From Stagnimonas aquatica (GTDB lineage: Bacteria; Pseudomonadota; Gammaproteobacteria; Nevskiales; Nevskiaceae): a DNA stretch of 64,000 bases. Under the pieces are notes generated by a model that was not told the origin of the DNA, did no database searches, and saw nothing but the letters and a program-made list of their open reading frames with translations. The translations under genes were made by a program, and so were the position numbers. Below are positions 35,289 to 44,496 of this stretch, piece by piece. How positions within the stretch are numbered: position 1 is the first letter of the stretch; the number at the start of each line of letters is the position of its first letter. The stretch is taken from NCBI RefSeq assembly GCF_003730135.1, contig NZ_RJVO01000002.1:310001-374000 (forward strand), written 5' to 3'.

Positions 35289-35603
35289 ATGCAAATCATC
35301 AGCCCGCAAGACTTGAAGCCCCTGCTCGACCAGGGTGCCGTCACCCTGCTCGACGTGCGCCTGCCGGACGAGATCGAGGCGGCCAGCCTGCCGGGCGCGG
35401 TGCTGATCCCCCTGCACGAACTGCCGGCGCGCCACACCGAGCTGCCCAAGGACAAGCCGCTGGTGGCGATGTGCCACCACGGCGTGCGCAGCCAGACTGC
35501 CGCGCGGTTTCTGGAACGCAATGGCTACCCCGAGGTCTTGAGCCTCGACGGTGGCATCGACGCCTGGTCGTGCAGCGTCGATGCGACCATCCCCCGCTAC
35601 TGA
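35289..35603 (+). CDS. Rhodanese-domain sulfurtransferase
   Basis: Single-domain rhodanese of 104 residues, cytoplasmic. The active-site loop is CHHGVRS (Cys62), preceded by the usual LLDVRLPDEIEAASLPGAVLIPL. It would transfer sulfur through a cysteine persulfide; the partner is unknown. A TATAAA is present about 50 bases upstream (35234-35239). Similar in size to GlpE, but the active-site loop differs, so no symbol is given. Confidence 0.88.
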   Translation: MQIISPQDLKPLLDQGAVTLLDVRLPDEIEAASLPGAVLIPLHELPARHTELPKDKPLVAMCHHGVRSQTAARFLERNGYPEVLSLDGGIDAWSCSVDATIPRY

Positions 35604-35634
35604 GCATCCCCATCAACACACTTCCGGACTCGCC

Positions 35635-36990
35635 ATGCGCCTGACCCGCTACGCCGTTGCCCTCGCCGCCGGCTGCTGCGCCACCGCCGCCCAGGCCAAT
35701 GCCCTGCTCGACGTCTACCAGCAGGCCCTGGCCAATGACAAAACCTTCCAGGCCGCGCAGTTCCAGCGCGATGCCGCCCTGCAGGCCAAGCCGCTGGCCA
35801 TGGCCAACCTGCTGCCGCAGATCGGTGCGCAGGCGTCCTACACGCAAAACAACACCAGCGGAACCGATGCCAGTTCGTCCGGCTCGGGCAGTTCGAGCGG
35901 CAACAATACCGACGTCGAAACCAAGACCAGCGCTTACGGAGTGAGCCTGACCCAGTCGATCTTCGACTGGTCGGCGATCCAGAAGCTGCGCCAGTCCACC
36001 GATCAGGTGGCGCTGGCCGAGACCGGCTACCGCGCCTCGCAGCAGGACCTGATCCTGCGGGTCGCCACCGCCTACTTCAACGTGCTGGCCGCCGCCGACA
36101 CCCTGCGCTTCTCGCAGGCGGAAAACCAGGCCGTGGGCCGCCAGTTGGAGCAGTCCAAGCAGCGCTTCGAAGTAGGCCTGTCGGCGATCACCGACGTGCA
36201 GGAAGCCCAGGCCCGCTACGACCTGACCGTGGCCTCGCTGATCAACGCCGAGACCGCGCTGTCCAGCGCCCGCCGGGTGCTGGCCGAGACCACCGGCGGC
36301 ACCGACAACGCCTCCGGCGCCGTCCCCGAGGACATGCCGCTGGCCGGCCCGGATCCGCAGACCCCGGCGACCTGGATTGAAGCCGCGCGCAAGGACAACC
36401 TCAGCGTGCTCGCCGCACGCCTGCAGGCCGAGATCGCCAAGAAGGACATCCAGATCGCCCAGGCCGGCCATCTGCCGACGCTGAGCCTGCAAGGCAGCTA
36501 CAGCAACTCCGACTCCGACGTGGACTACTCGGGTGTCGGCACCTTCCCGCGCGACAGCGAGGGCACCTCGATCGGCGTGGTCGCCAAGCTGCCGCTGTTC
36601 GCCGGCGGCGCGGTGCGCGCCGGCGTCAAGGCGGCGAGCAGCACCTCCAGCCAGCGCCAGGCACAACTGGAAAGCGCCACCCGTACCGCCGAGCGCCAGA
36701 CCGGCGACGCCTACCAGGGCGTGCTCTCGGGCATCGCCCGGGTGAAGGCCTACAAGCAGGCGGTGATCTCGTCCAAGACCGCGCTGGAAGCCAGCGAAGT
36801 CGGCCTGCAGGTCGGTGCCCGCACCTCCATCGACGTACTCAACGCCCAGCAGCAGCTCTACTCCGCCGAGCGCGACTACGCCCGCGCCCGCTATGACTAT
36901 CTGCTGTCGGTGCTGCAACTGAAGGCCTACGCCGGCCGCCTGGTCGAGGCCGACCTGGCCGAGATCGACCGCCTGCTGGTTGGCGGCTGA
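35635..36990 (+). CDS. tolC: TolC-family outer-membrane efflux/secretion channel
   Basis: 451 residues with signal peptide ending TAAQA before NALLDVYQQALANDKTFQAAQFQRDAA, the canonical TolC N-terminus. Two repeated outer-membrane-efflux domains (about 25-215 and 235-445) contain long helices; the beta regions have Gly/Ser-rich NNTSGTDASSSGSGSSSGNNT. It would form the trimeric exit duct for type I secretion and RND/ABC efflux. No pump or membrane-fusion gene is adjacent. The ATG at 35635 puts the signal peptide at the N-terminus. A strong terminator follows. Confidence 0.9.
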   Translation: MRLTRYAVALAAGCCATAAQANALLDVYQQALANDKTFQAAQFQRDAALQAKPLAMANLLPQIGAQASYTQNNTSGTDASSSGSGSSSGNNTDVETKTSAYGVSLTQSIFDWSAIQKLRQSTDQVALAETGYRASQQDLILRVATAYFNVLAAADTLRFSQAENQAVGRQLEQSKQRFEVGLSAITDVQEAQARYDLTVASLINAETALSSARRVLAETTGGTDNASGAVPEDMPLAGPDPQTPATWIEAARKDNLSVLAARLQAEIAKKDIQIAQAGHLPTLSLQGSYSNSDSDVDYSGVGTFPRDSEGTSIGVVAKLPLFAGGAVRAGVKAASSTSSQRQAQLESATRTAERQTGDAYQGVLSGIARVKAYKQAVISSKTALEASEVGLQVGARTSIDVLNAQQQLYSAERDYARARYDYLLSVLQLKAYAGRLVEADLAEIDRLLVGG

Positions 36991-37010
36991 ACCTCTGCCG
37001 CTACGACCCC

Positions 37011-37053
37011 CGGGCCGCCTGCCGCATCCATTGCGGCAGGCGGCCCGTTTCGT
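37011..37053 (+). terminator. Intrinsic terminator after tolC
   Basis: Sixteen-base arms (37011-37026 and 37032-37047) with a TCCAT loop form a very stable hairpin followed by TTTCGTT. Confidence 0.85.
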
Positions 37054-37175
37054 TGGGGTGGCACGCACCTCCCGGCCCCGGCGGCCGGACCGACCATCGC
37101 CAGGGGTGGCCGGAACGCCCGTCGTCCGGCTAGGGTGGATCGCCCTGGCTTGTCCGCCCCGATCAGGAGATTCCC

Positions 37176-38690
37176 ATGCGAACGTCGCTGCCGACCCCGC
37201 TGTTGCTGAGCCTTGCTCTGGCCTCGGCGGTGCTGACCCCGGCCAAGGCCTCGCAGCGGCTGGCACTGACGGCGGTACCGCAGACCCTGCTGACGCCGGC
37301 CGAGGTGCGGGCCGAGATCGGCCGGGTGCAAGGCGATCCGCTGCGGTACGCGGTGGCGGAGCCCTTGAACCTGGATCAGCGCAGCGGCGCCTGGGACCAG
37401 ACCGAGACCGGCCTGGCGCGCTGGCGCCTGCGCATCGCCTCCGACGGCGCACGCTCCCTGAGCCTGCACCTGCGCGAGCTGAATCTGCCGCAGGGCGCCC
37501 AGCTCTGGCTGTACGACGCCAGCGGCAGCGGTGACCGCCAGGGCCCCTACGACCGCGACAGCGCCGCCATCTACCAGGGCGAGCTGTGGCTGCCGGTGGT
37601 GCGCGCCAGCGAGGCGGTGCTGGAGGTGCAGCTCCCGATGGACGCCACCCCGGAGTTGCACCTGGCCGTCGCCGAGGCCTTCCACGGCTTCCGCAGCCTG
37701 ACTTCAGCGGATGGCGTCGAACCCAAGGCCTCGATCGGCAGCGACTCCGGCAGTTGCAATATCGACGTGGTGTGCAGCGCCGGCAACGACTGGCGCAGCG
37801 AGATCCGCTCCACTGTGCTGCTGTCCACCGCCGGGGTCAGCCTGTGCAGCGGCTCGCTGGTCAGCAACACCGCGCAGGACGACCGGCCGCTGATCCTCAC
37901 CGCCAACCACTGCGGCATCCGCAGCAGCAATGTCCGCACGGTGACCGCCTACTTCAATCTCCAGTCCGGCACTTGCGGCGGCAACCAAAACGGCCGCACC
38001 GACCAGAACCTCGCTGGCGCGAGCTTCCTGGCCCGTGACGAGAACTCGGACTTCACCCTGTTCACCCTCGCCAGCAAGCCGCCCAGCACCTACAACGCCT
38101 ACTACGCCGGCTGGGACGCCCGCAGCGGCGTCGCGCCGCAGTGCGGCGTCGCCATCCACCACCCCAGTGGCGACGAGAAGAAAATCTCTGTCTACAACTC
38201 GGCAGCAACACCTGCGGACAACAACCGCATCTGTCAGAACGACAGCTGCAGCAGTTTCTTCACGGTCGACGCCTGGCGGGTGGTCTGGACGCAGGGCACC
38301 ACCGAGGCGGGGTCTTCCGGTGCAGCGCTGTGGAACCAGGATCACCGGGTGGTCGGCGTGCTGTCCGGCGGCGGCGCCTCCTGCAGCGCGCGCTCGGAGC
38401 CGGACTACTTCGCCCGTCTGGAGCGCGGCTGGACGGCGAACAGCAGCGGCAGCGGCCAGCTCAAGGCGCATCTGGACCCCAATAGCAGCGGCTGCCTGAC
38501 CCTGAGCGGCAAGAATCCCGGCAGCGCCTCGCCGGTGACCGCCTGTAGCGACCCGCCCCCATCTGACGGTAGCTCCTGCGCCCCGGATTCCGGCGACGGC
38601 GGCGGCGGCAGCCCCGGCCCGGCACTGTTGGCCGGGCTGGCGCTGCTGGCTATTTCACGCCGTGCATGCCGCGCCGCAGCCGCGGCGTAG
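37176..38690 (+). CDS. Secreted trypsin-like serine protease with GlyGly-CTERM-like tail
   Basis: 504 residues: signal peptide (about 1-26), a propeptide-like beta domain (about 30-180), then a lysyl-endopeptidase-like S1 protease. The triad is visible as His in LTANHCGI (about 246), Asp in ENSDFTLFTL (about 291) and Ser in AGSSGAALW (about 381). Many cysteines suggest disulfides (CNIDVVC, CSG, CGG, CQNDSC). The C-terminus has a Gly/Ser linker GDGGGGSPGP, a hydrophobic segment ALLAGLALLAI, then SRRACR. This fits the GlyGly-CTERM sorting signals processed by rhombosortase; no rhombosortase gene is in view. The last 41 bases overlap the convergent transporter gene. Confidence 0.87.
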   Translation: MRTSLPTPLLLSLALASAVLTPAKASQRLALTAVPQTLLTPAEVRAEIGRVQGDPLRYAVAEPLNLDQRSGAWDQTETGLARWRLRIASDGARSLSLHLRELNLPQGAQLWLYDASGSGDRQGPYDRDSAAIYQGELWLPVVRASEAVLEVQLPMDATPELHLAVAEAFHGFRSLTSADGVEPKASIGSDSGSCNIDVVCSAGNDWRSEIRSTVLLSTAGVSLCSGSLVSNTAQDDRPLILTANHCGIRSSNVRTVTAYFNLQSGTCGGNQNGRTDQNLAGASFLARDENSDFTLFTLASKPPSTYNAYYAGWDARSGVAPQCGVAIHHPSGDEKKISVYNSAATPADNNRICQNDSCSSFFTVDAWRVVWTQGTTEAGSSGAALWNQDHRVVGVLSGGGASCSARSEPDYFARLERGWTANSSGSGQLKAHLDPNSSGCLTLSGKNPGSASPVTACSDPPPSDGSSCAPDSGDGGGGSPGPALLAGLALLAISRRACRAAAAA

Positions 38691-40362
38691 CCAGGGCGTA
38701 GAGCAGGCCGGCGCCGATGCCGACCGCTGCCATCAGCTCGAACAGCTGCACATAGCCGGCCGAGGCCTGGGCGAAGTCGAGCGTGCTGCCCTCGGGAATC
38801 TCGATGGAGGCCAGCTTGCCGAACTGCGCGGCCAGCACCTCGGAGTAGGCGGTCGCCAGCCAGAAGGCGCCCATCATCAAGCCCACGACCTTGGCCACCG
38901 ACAACTGGGTGACGGCCGACAGGCCGATGGGCGAGAGGCACATCTCGCCGATCTCCAGGACGAAATAGGCCAGCACCAGCCACCAGACGCTGGCCAGTTC
39001 GCCACCGGCGGCGGCCTTGGCAGCGGCGATCATCGGCAGAAACGACAAGCCGGCCACCGCCAGGCCAATCGCCATCTTCGCCGGCTTGCTGGGGTTGAGG
39101 CCGCGCCGCTCCAGCCAGGGCCAGAGCCAGGAGAACACCGGCGCCAGCGCGACGATGAAGAAGGCGCCGAGGAAGGTCAGCGAACCGGCAGTCTGCGGCA
39201 CCAGCACGATGTCGTGGACGATGGCGATCACCAGCCCCAGCACCAGCAGGCCGACCATCGCCAGCGCCAGGCCCTTGCGGCCGCGGTCGCTGGCGGCGAG
39301 TGCCACGATCATCAGCGGCGGCGAGGCGACCAGCGAGTACAGCGCCCAGGGCAGATGGCCGACCGCGCCGGCGTCGAGGCCGAACAGCTCCTTGGTCAGC
39401 AGGCGGTCGGTGAAGGTGATCCAGGAGCCGTAGGTCTGCTCGTAGAGGGTGAAGAAGATCAGCACGCCGACGATCAGCACCACCAGGGTCAGCATCTGCG
39501 CGCGCTCCACCTTGGAGCAATGACGCACCAGGTACCAGACGAACCAGGCCAGGAAGCCGAGCGCGATCAGGTGCATGGCGCCGTGCACGGTCCAGGTGCG
39601 CTGGATCAACTGCCAGACCAGGGCGACGCCGCCGAAGCCGGCGAGGTAGATCAGCCATTCGCGGTTCAGCGGCCCGACCTTCTCCTTCAGCCTGGCCGGA
39701 TCGTTCGGCTCGGCATGACCCTGTAGATACTTCTGCCCCCAGAGGAACATGCCCAGGCCGGCGAGCATGCCAATGCCGGCGGCACCGAAACCGTACTTCC
39801 AGCCATAGGTCTCGCCAAGAAAGGCACAGATCAGGCTGGCGAACAGCGCGCCGACATTGATGCCGGCGTAGAACAGGGTGAAGCCGCCATCGCGGCGCGG
39901 ATCGCTCTCCGGGTAGAGCTTGCCGACGATGGTGGAAATATTGGGCTTGAGAAAGCCGACACCCATGATGATCAGCGCCAGCGACAGGTAGAACACCTGG
40001 AGCGCGAACTGATCGCGCACCACCACGCCGTCGACCAGCCGGGCCGCGTGGCCCTCGTAGGCCATGCCCAGGTGCCCGAGCACCAGCAGCACGCCGCCGT
40101 AGATCACCGCCTTGCGCATGCCCAGGTAGCGGTCGGCCACCAGGCCGCCGATCACCGGCACCGCGTAGACCAGGCCCCCGTAGGCGCCCAGCAGGTCGTA
40201 GCCGGCGTCGTCGCTGAACAGGTGGTACTTGAGCACGTAGAGCAGCAGCAGCGCCTTCATGCCGTAGAAGCTGAAGCGCTCCCACATCTCGGTGAAGAAG
40301 CAGACGTAGACGCCCTTGGGGTGGCCGAGGAAGTCCGTGTGCGCGTGGGCGGTGGCGGTCAT
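38650..40362 (-). CDS. POT/PTR-family proton-coupled oligopeptide transporter
   Basis: Inner-membrane importer of di- and tripeptides, 570 residues, at least 12 hydrophobic segments. Diagnostic motifs are TEMWERFSFYG (the ExxER proton/substrate motif near residue 25), GGLVADRYLGMRKAVIYGG, and the PTR signature FYAGINVGALFA. Start is ATG at 40362; a TTG four codons upstream is possible. It is convergent and overlapping with the secreted protease gene, and divergent from an S9 peptidase gene, which fits a peptide-utilisation group. Similar to DtpA-type transporters. Confidence 0.92.
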   Translation of the reverse strand: MTATAHAHTDFLGHPKGVYVCFFTEMWERFSFYGMKALLLLYVLKYHLFSDDAGYDLLGAYGGLVYAVPVIGGLVADRYLGMRKAVIYGGVLLVLGHLGMAYEGHAARLVDGVVVRDQFALQVFYLSLALIIMGVGFLKPNISTIVGKLYPESDPRRDGGFTLFYAGINVGALFASLICAFLGETYGWKYGFGAAGIGMLAGLGMFLWGQKYLQGHAEPNDPARLKEKVGPLNREWLIYLAGFGGVALVWQLIQRTWTVHGAMHLIALGFLAWFVWYLVRHCSKVERAQMLTLVVLIVGVLIFFTLYEQTYGSWITFTDRLLTKELFGLDAGAVGHLPWALYSLVASPPLMIVALAASDRGRKGLALAMVGLLVLGLVIAIVHDIVLVPQTAGSLTFLGAFFIVALAPVFSWLWPWLERRGLNPSKPAKMAIGLAVAGLSFLPMIAAAKAAAGGELASVWWLVLAYFVLEIGEMCLSPIGLSAVTQLSVAKVVGLMMGAFWLATAYSEVLAAQFGKLASIEIPEGSTLDFAQASAGYVQLFELMAAVGIGAGLLYALATPRLRRGMHGVK

Positions 40363-40463
40363 GGGGGAAGACAAAAGGGGGATGCCCCGAGTGTAGCCAT
40401 GCCGCGACGCGAAAACGTAACATCGACCCGTTCGTGCCCCGCACGCCTTGCCTTCTCCCTTCG

Positions 40464-42497
40464 ATGAAACGCCTACTCCTCGCCGCCAGTCTCGCGGCCA
40501 CCGCCACTGTTGCCATGAGCGCTCCCCAGCCCTTTACCTACAACGAGCTGGTCCGCTTCGAGCGGGTCAGTGATCCGGTCGCCTCGCCCGACGGCCAGCG
40601 CATCGTCTACACCCTGCGCAAGACCGACTACGAGGCCAACAAGGGCGTGCGCTCGCTCTGGCTGCTCGATCTCGCCAGCGGCAAGAGCCGTCCGCTCACC
40701 GGCGGCAAGGGCAGCAGCGACAGCGCCCAGTGGGCGGCCAATGGCGATCTCTACTTCCTCTCGAGCCGCTCCGGCTCCTCGCAGGTCTGGAAGCTGAGCC
40801 TCACCGGCGGCGAAGCCCAGCAGGTCAGCGACCTGCCGCTGGACGTGGTGGCCTACACGCTGTCCCCGACCGGTGACCGCATCGCGGTGGCGCTGGAAGT
40901 GTTCCCCGACGCCAAGACCCTGGCTGAGACCAAGGAGCGCCTCGACAAGGCCGAGAAGAATCCCAGCGCCGGGCAGTTGCACGACAAGCTGTTCGTGCGC
41001 CACTGGGATACCTGGGCCAGCGGCGCCCGCAACCAGTTGTTCGCGCTCGCACTCAAGGACGGCATCGCAGTCGGCGAGCCGCTGCCGCTGAGCCAGAACC
41101 TCGACGGTGACGCCCCCTCCAAGCCCTTCGGCGGCGCCGAGGAATTCAGCTTTTCGCCGGACGGCAAGACCCTGTACTTCTCGCTGCGACTGGCCGGCAA
41201 GACCGAGGCCTGGAGCACCAACCTCGATGTCTGGAGCGTGCCCGCCGACGGCTCGAAGAAGCCGAGCAACCTCACCGCCGGCAACCCGGCGACCGATGTC
41301 GGCCCGGTGGTCTCGCCGGACGGCAAGACCCTCGCCTACCGCGCCATGAAGCGCGCCGGCTTCGAGGCCGACCGCTACGCGATCATCCTGCGCGACCTCG
41401 CCAGCGGCCAGAGCCGCGAGCTGGCTGCCGACTGGGACCGCTCGGCCGAGACCCTGGTCTGGTCCGCCGACGGCAAGACGCTCTACACCAAGGCCGATGA
41501 GCTGGGCCAGAACAAGCTGTTCGCCATCGAGGTCGCCAGCGGCAAGGTCAGCCCGCTCACCGGCCCCGGCACGGTGGAAGGCTTCACCCTGAGCGCGCGC
41601 GGCCCGGTGGTCGCGCACAACACCCTCGACCGCCCCACCGATCTCAAGCTGGTCGATGCCAGCGGCCTGAAGCCGCTCACCGCCCACAACGCCACCACGC
41701 TGTCGAACCTCAAGTTCGGCGCCTACGAGCAGTTCAGCTTCAAGGGCTGGAACGAGGAAACCGTGTACGGCTACGTGGTGAAGCCGGCCAACTACAAGAA
41801 GGGCAAGAAGTACCCGGTGGCCTTCATCGTCCACGGCGGTCCGCAGGGCAGCATGGGCAACCACTTCCACTACCGCTGGAATCCGCAGACCTATGCCGGC
41901 GCCGGCTACGCGGTGGTGTTCATCGACTTCCACGGTTCCACCGGCTACGGCCAGGCATTCACCGATTCGATCTCTGGCGACTGGGGCGGCAAGCCCTTCG
42001 AGGATCTGCAAAAGGGCTGGGCGCACGCGCTGAAGAGCTACGACTTTCTCGACGGCAACAAGGCCGCCGCGCTGGGCGCCAGCTACGGCGGCTACATGAT
42101 GAACTGGATCGCCGGCAACTGGCCGGATGCCTTCAAGGCCATCGTCACCCACTGCGGCGTGTTCGATAACCGCAGCATGGGCTACAGCACCGAAGAGCTG
42201 TGGTTCGACGAATGGGAGCACAAGGGCACGCCCTACGAGGCGCCGGCCGCCTACGAGAAGCACAACCCGGTCAACTTCGTGAACAACTGGAAGACGCCGA
42301 TGCTGGTGATCCACGGCGCCAAGGACTACCGGATTCCGCTGGAGCAGGGCCTCGCCGCCTTCACCGCCTTGCAGCGGCGCGGCGTGCCCAGCCAGTTCCT
42401 GGTGTTTCCGGACGAGAACCACTGGGTGCTGAAGCCGCAGAACAGCGTGCAATGGCACCAGACCGTCGAAGCCTGGCTGGCGCAGTGGCTGAAGTAA
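40464..42497 (+). CDS. S9 family peptidase (dipeptidyl/acyl aminopeptidase-like)
   Basis: 677 residues with a signal peptide MKRLLLAASLAATATVAMSA, so probably periplasmic. The N-terminal seven-bladed beta-propeller (about 30-390) shows repeated SPDGKTLxY motifs. The C-terminal alpha/beta-hydrolase carries Ser in GASYGGYMMNW (about 539), Asp in GAKDYRIP (about 622) and His in DENHWV (about 652). Such enzymes remove dipeptides or acyl residues from short peptides. The next gene, an M28 aminopeptidase, starts 14 bases later, so the two form an operon. Confidence 0.92.
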   Translation: MKRLLLAASLAATATVAMSAPQPFTYNELVRFERVSDPVASPDGQRIVYTLRKTDYEANKGVRSLWLLDLASGKSRPLTGGKGSSDSAQWAANGDLYFLSSRSGSSQVWKLSLTGGEAQQVSDLPLDVVAYTLSPTGDRIAVALEVFPDAKTLAETKERLDKAEKNPSAGQLHDKLFVRHWDTWASGARNQLFALALKDGIAVGEPLPLSQNLDGDAPSKPFGGAEEFSFSPDGKTLYFSLRLAGKTEAWSTNLDVWSVPADGSKKPSNLTAGNPATDVGPVVSPDGKTLAYRAMKRAGFEADRYAIILRDLASGQSRELAADWDRSAETLVWSADGKTLYTKADELGQNKLFAIEVASGKVSPLTGPGTVEGFTLSARGPVVAHNTLDRPTDLKLVDASGLKPLTAHNATTLSNLKFGAYEQFSFKGWNEETVYGYVVKPANYKKGKKYPVAFIVHGGPQGSMGNHFHYRWNPQTYAGAGYAVVFIDFHGSTGYGQAFTDSISGDWGGKPFEDLQKGWAHALKSYDFLDGNKAAALGASYGGYMMNWIAGNWPDAFKAIVTHCGVFDNRSMGYSTEELWFDEWEHKGTPYEAPAAYEKHNPVNFVNNWKTPMLVIHGAKDYRIPLEQGLAAFTALQRRGVPSQFLVFPDENHWVLKPQNSVQWHQTVEAWLAQWLK

Positions 42498-42511
42498 TCA
42501 AGGATCAATCG

Positions 42512-44209
42512 ATGCTCAAGAAGCTCAGTCTCGCGGCGCTCACCGCCGGCTTCGTCGCCTGCGCGGCGCCTACGCCGTATCCGCTGCCGGAACCGGCGAC
42601 TCCGCCCGAACAGATCGCCGCCCAGGCGATCAGCGCCGCCGGCCTGGGCCGCCACATCGGCGTGCTCGCCTCTGACGCCTTCGAGGGCCGGCTGCCCGGC
42701 ACGCCGGGTGAGGACAAGACCGTCGCCTACCTCAGCGAGCAGTTCAAGGCGCTGGGCCTGCAAGCCGGCAATCCCGACGGCCGCTATGTGCAGGACGTGC
42801 CCCTGGTCGGCATCAACGGCACGCCCACGCTGAGCTTCCAGGCCGGCAAGACCACGCTGGCGATGACCCCGGGCAAGGATTTCGTCGCCGCCACCGCGCG
42901 CTTCCTGCCGGAAGTGACGGTGAGCAATTCCAACCTGGTGTTCGTCGGCTACGGCGTGCAGGCGCCGGAATACGACTGGGACGACTACAAGGGCCTCAAC
43001 GTCAAGGGCAAGACCCTGGTGATGCTGATCAACGACCCGCCGGTGCGCGGCGCCGACGGCCAGCTCGACCCGAAGAAGTTCGCCGGCAAGGGCATGACCT
43101 ACTACGGCCGCTGGACCTACAAGTTCGAGATCGGCAGCAAGCTCGGCGCGGCCGCCGTCATCATCGTCCACGAGACCGAACCGGCGGCCTATCCCTGGAG
43201 CGTGGTCGAGCACTCCTGGACCGGCGAGCAGTTCGAGCTGGCCGCACCCGACAAGAACATGAGCCGGGTGCCGGTGCAGGCCTGGATCACCGTGGACAAG
43301 GCGCGCGAGCTGTTCGCTGCCGGCGGCCGCGACTACGACGAGCTGAAGCAGGACGCCGCGCATCCCAACTTCCAGCCGGTGTCGATCAAGGCCAAGGCCA
43401 ACTTCAGCATCCGCAATGAAGTGCGCACGGTGGAGTCGCACAACATCGTCGCGCGCCTGCCGGGCAGCGATCCCAAGCTGGCGGCGGAGACGGTCATCTA
43501 CACCGCGCACTGGGACCACCTCGGCCGCGACAGTCATTTGCAGGGCGACCAGATCTTCAACGGCGCGGTGGACAACGCCTCCGGCGTCGCCGGCCTCTTG
43601 GAGATCGCCAAGGCCTACAAGGCGCTGCCCTCGGCGCCGAAGCGCTCGGTGCTGTTCCTGGCGGTGACTGCGGAGGAGCAGGGTCTGCTCGGCTCGCGTC
43701 ATTACGCCAAGAACCCGCTCTACCCGCTGCCGCTGACCAGCGCGGTCATCAACATGGACGCGCTCAATCCCTGGGGCCCGACCAAGGACTTGCAGGTGGT
43801 CGGCTCCGGCCAGACGACGCTGGAGGACACGCTGGCGGCGGTGCTCGCCGACCGTGGCCGCATCACCGTGCCGGACGCGCAGCCGGAGAAGGGCAGCTAC
43901 TACCGCTCTGATCAGTTCGAGTTCGCCAAGGTCGGCGTGCCCGGCCTCTACGCCTGCCGGGGCAGCCAGGCCATCGGCCAGCCGGAAGGCTGGCTGGCGG
44001 AGAAGAACAAGGTCTTCACCAGCAACAGCTACCACAACGTCAGCGACGAAGTGCGCGAAGACTGGAACCTCGACGGCGCCGCGCAGGACATGCAGGCGCT
44101 GTTCGAGGTCGGCTACCGCCTGGCGCAGGGTACGGCGAGCGCCGAGTGGAAGCCGGGCTCGGAGTTCAAGGCGATCCGCGAGGCCTCGCTGGCATCCTGG
44201 GCGCCCTGA
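42512..44209 (+). CDS. M28 family zinc aminopeptidase, lipoprotein
   Basis: 565 residues. The N-terminal LKKLSLAALTAGFVAC is a lipobox, so the enzyme is membrane-anchored on the periplasmic side. A PA-like insert (about 150-270) precedes the catalytic part. Zinc ligands and catalytic residues are visible: TAHWDHLG, FNGAVDNASGV, TAEEQGLLGS, INMDALNP and NSYHNVSDE. It would take amino acids from peptides, acting with the S9 enzyme encoded just upstream. A terminator lies 25 bases after the stop. Confidence 0.92.
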   Translation: MLKKLSLAALTAGFVACAAPTPYPLPEPATPPEQIAAQAISAAGLGRHIGVLASDAFEGRLPGTPGEDKTVAYLSEQFKALGLQAGNPDGRYVQDVPLVGINGTPTLSFQAGKTTLAMTPGKDFVAATARFLPEVTVSNSNLVFVGYGVQAPEYDWDDYKGLNVKGKTLVMLINDPPVRGADGQLDPKKFAGKGMTYYGRWTYKFEIGSKLGAAAVIIVHETEPAAYPWSVVEHSWTGEQFELAAPDKNMSRVPVQAWITVDKARELFAAGGRDYDELKQDAAHPNFQPVSIKAKANFSIRNEVRTVESHNIVARLPGSDPKLAAETVIYTAHWDHLGRDSHLQGDQIFNGAVDNASGVAGLLEIAKAYKALPSAPKRSVLFLAVTAEEQGLLGSRHYAKNPLYPLPLTSAVINMDALNPWGPTKDLQVVGSGQTTLEDTLAAVLADRGRITVPDAQPEKGSYYRSDQFEFAKVGVPGLYACRGSQAIGQPEGWLAEKNKVFTSNSYHNVSDEVREDWNLDGAAQDMQALFEVGYRLAQGTASAEWKPGSEFKAIREASLASWAP

Positions 44210-44233
44210 GCCGTTCGTTACGCGAAGCAATCA

Positions 44234-44262
44234 CGGGCCGCACTACGCGGCCCGTTTTTTTT
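44234..44262 (+). terminator. Intrinsic terminator after the M28 peptidase gene
   Basis: CGGGCCGC (44234-44241), loop ACTAC, GCGGCCCG (44247-44254), then eight T. Confidence 0.9.
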
Positions 44263-44310
44263 GTCCGCCGCCGGCCTCGGAGCACTCATTGGCTCAACAC
44301 GAACCAGTCC

Positions 44311-44350
44311 CCTCCCCCGCGCGCGGGGGAGGCTTAGGGTGAGGGCGACA
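44311..44350. repeat. Palindromic repeat, left outer arm of the IS30 region
   Basis: CCTCCCCCGCG and its complement form a 22-base palindrome, followed by CTTAGGGTGAGGGCGA. The same motif appears inverted at 45586-45625 on the far side of the insertion sequence. The rest of 44263-44497 holds the further nested arms described separately and no gene. Confidence 0.75.
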
Positions 44351-44397
44351 AGCCGAGCGTTCGGCGCTATGACGCGCGCTCCGCGAAGGCACCGCCG

Positions 44398-44420
44398 CTA
44401 GAGCATTTTCGATTTACGTC
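44398..44420. repeat. Middle inverted-repeat arm, left
   Basis: CTAGAGCATTTTCGATTTA recurs in inverted orientation at 45561-45583 (18 or more of 22 positions alike). It lies just outside a GTCATACCGGCGAAAGCCGG palindrome (44431-44450) that also has an inverted partner, 45525-45544. Confidence 0.75.
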
Positions 44421-44496
44421 CATATGCATCGTCATACCGGCGAAAGCCGGTATCCAGTACTTCAGCCTGGGAAATCGTTGCTGGGACTGGATTCCC

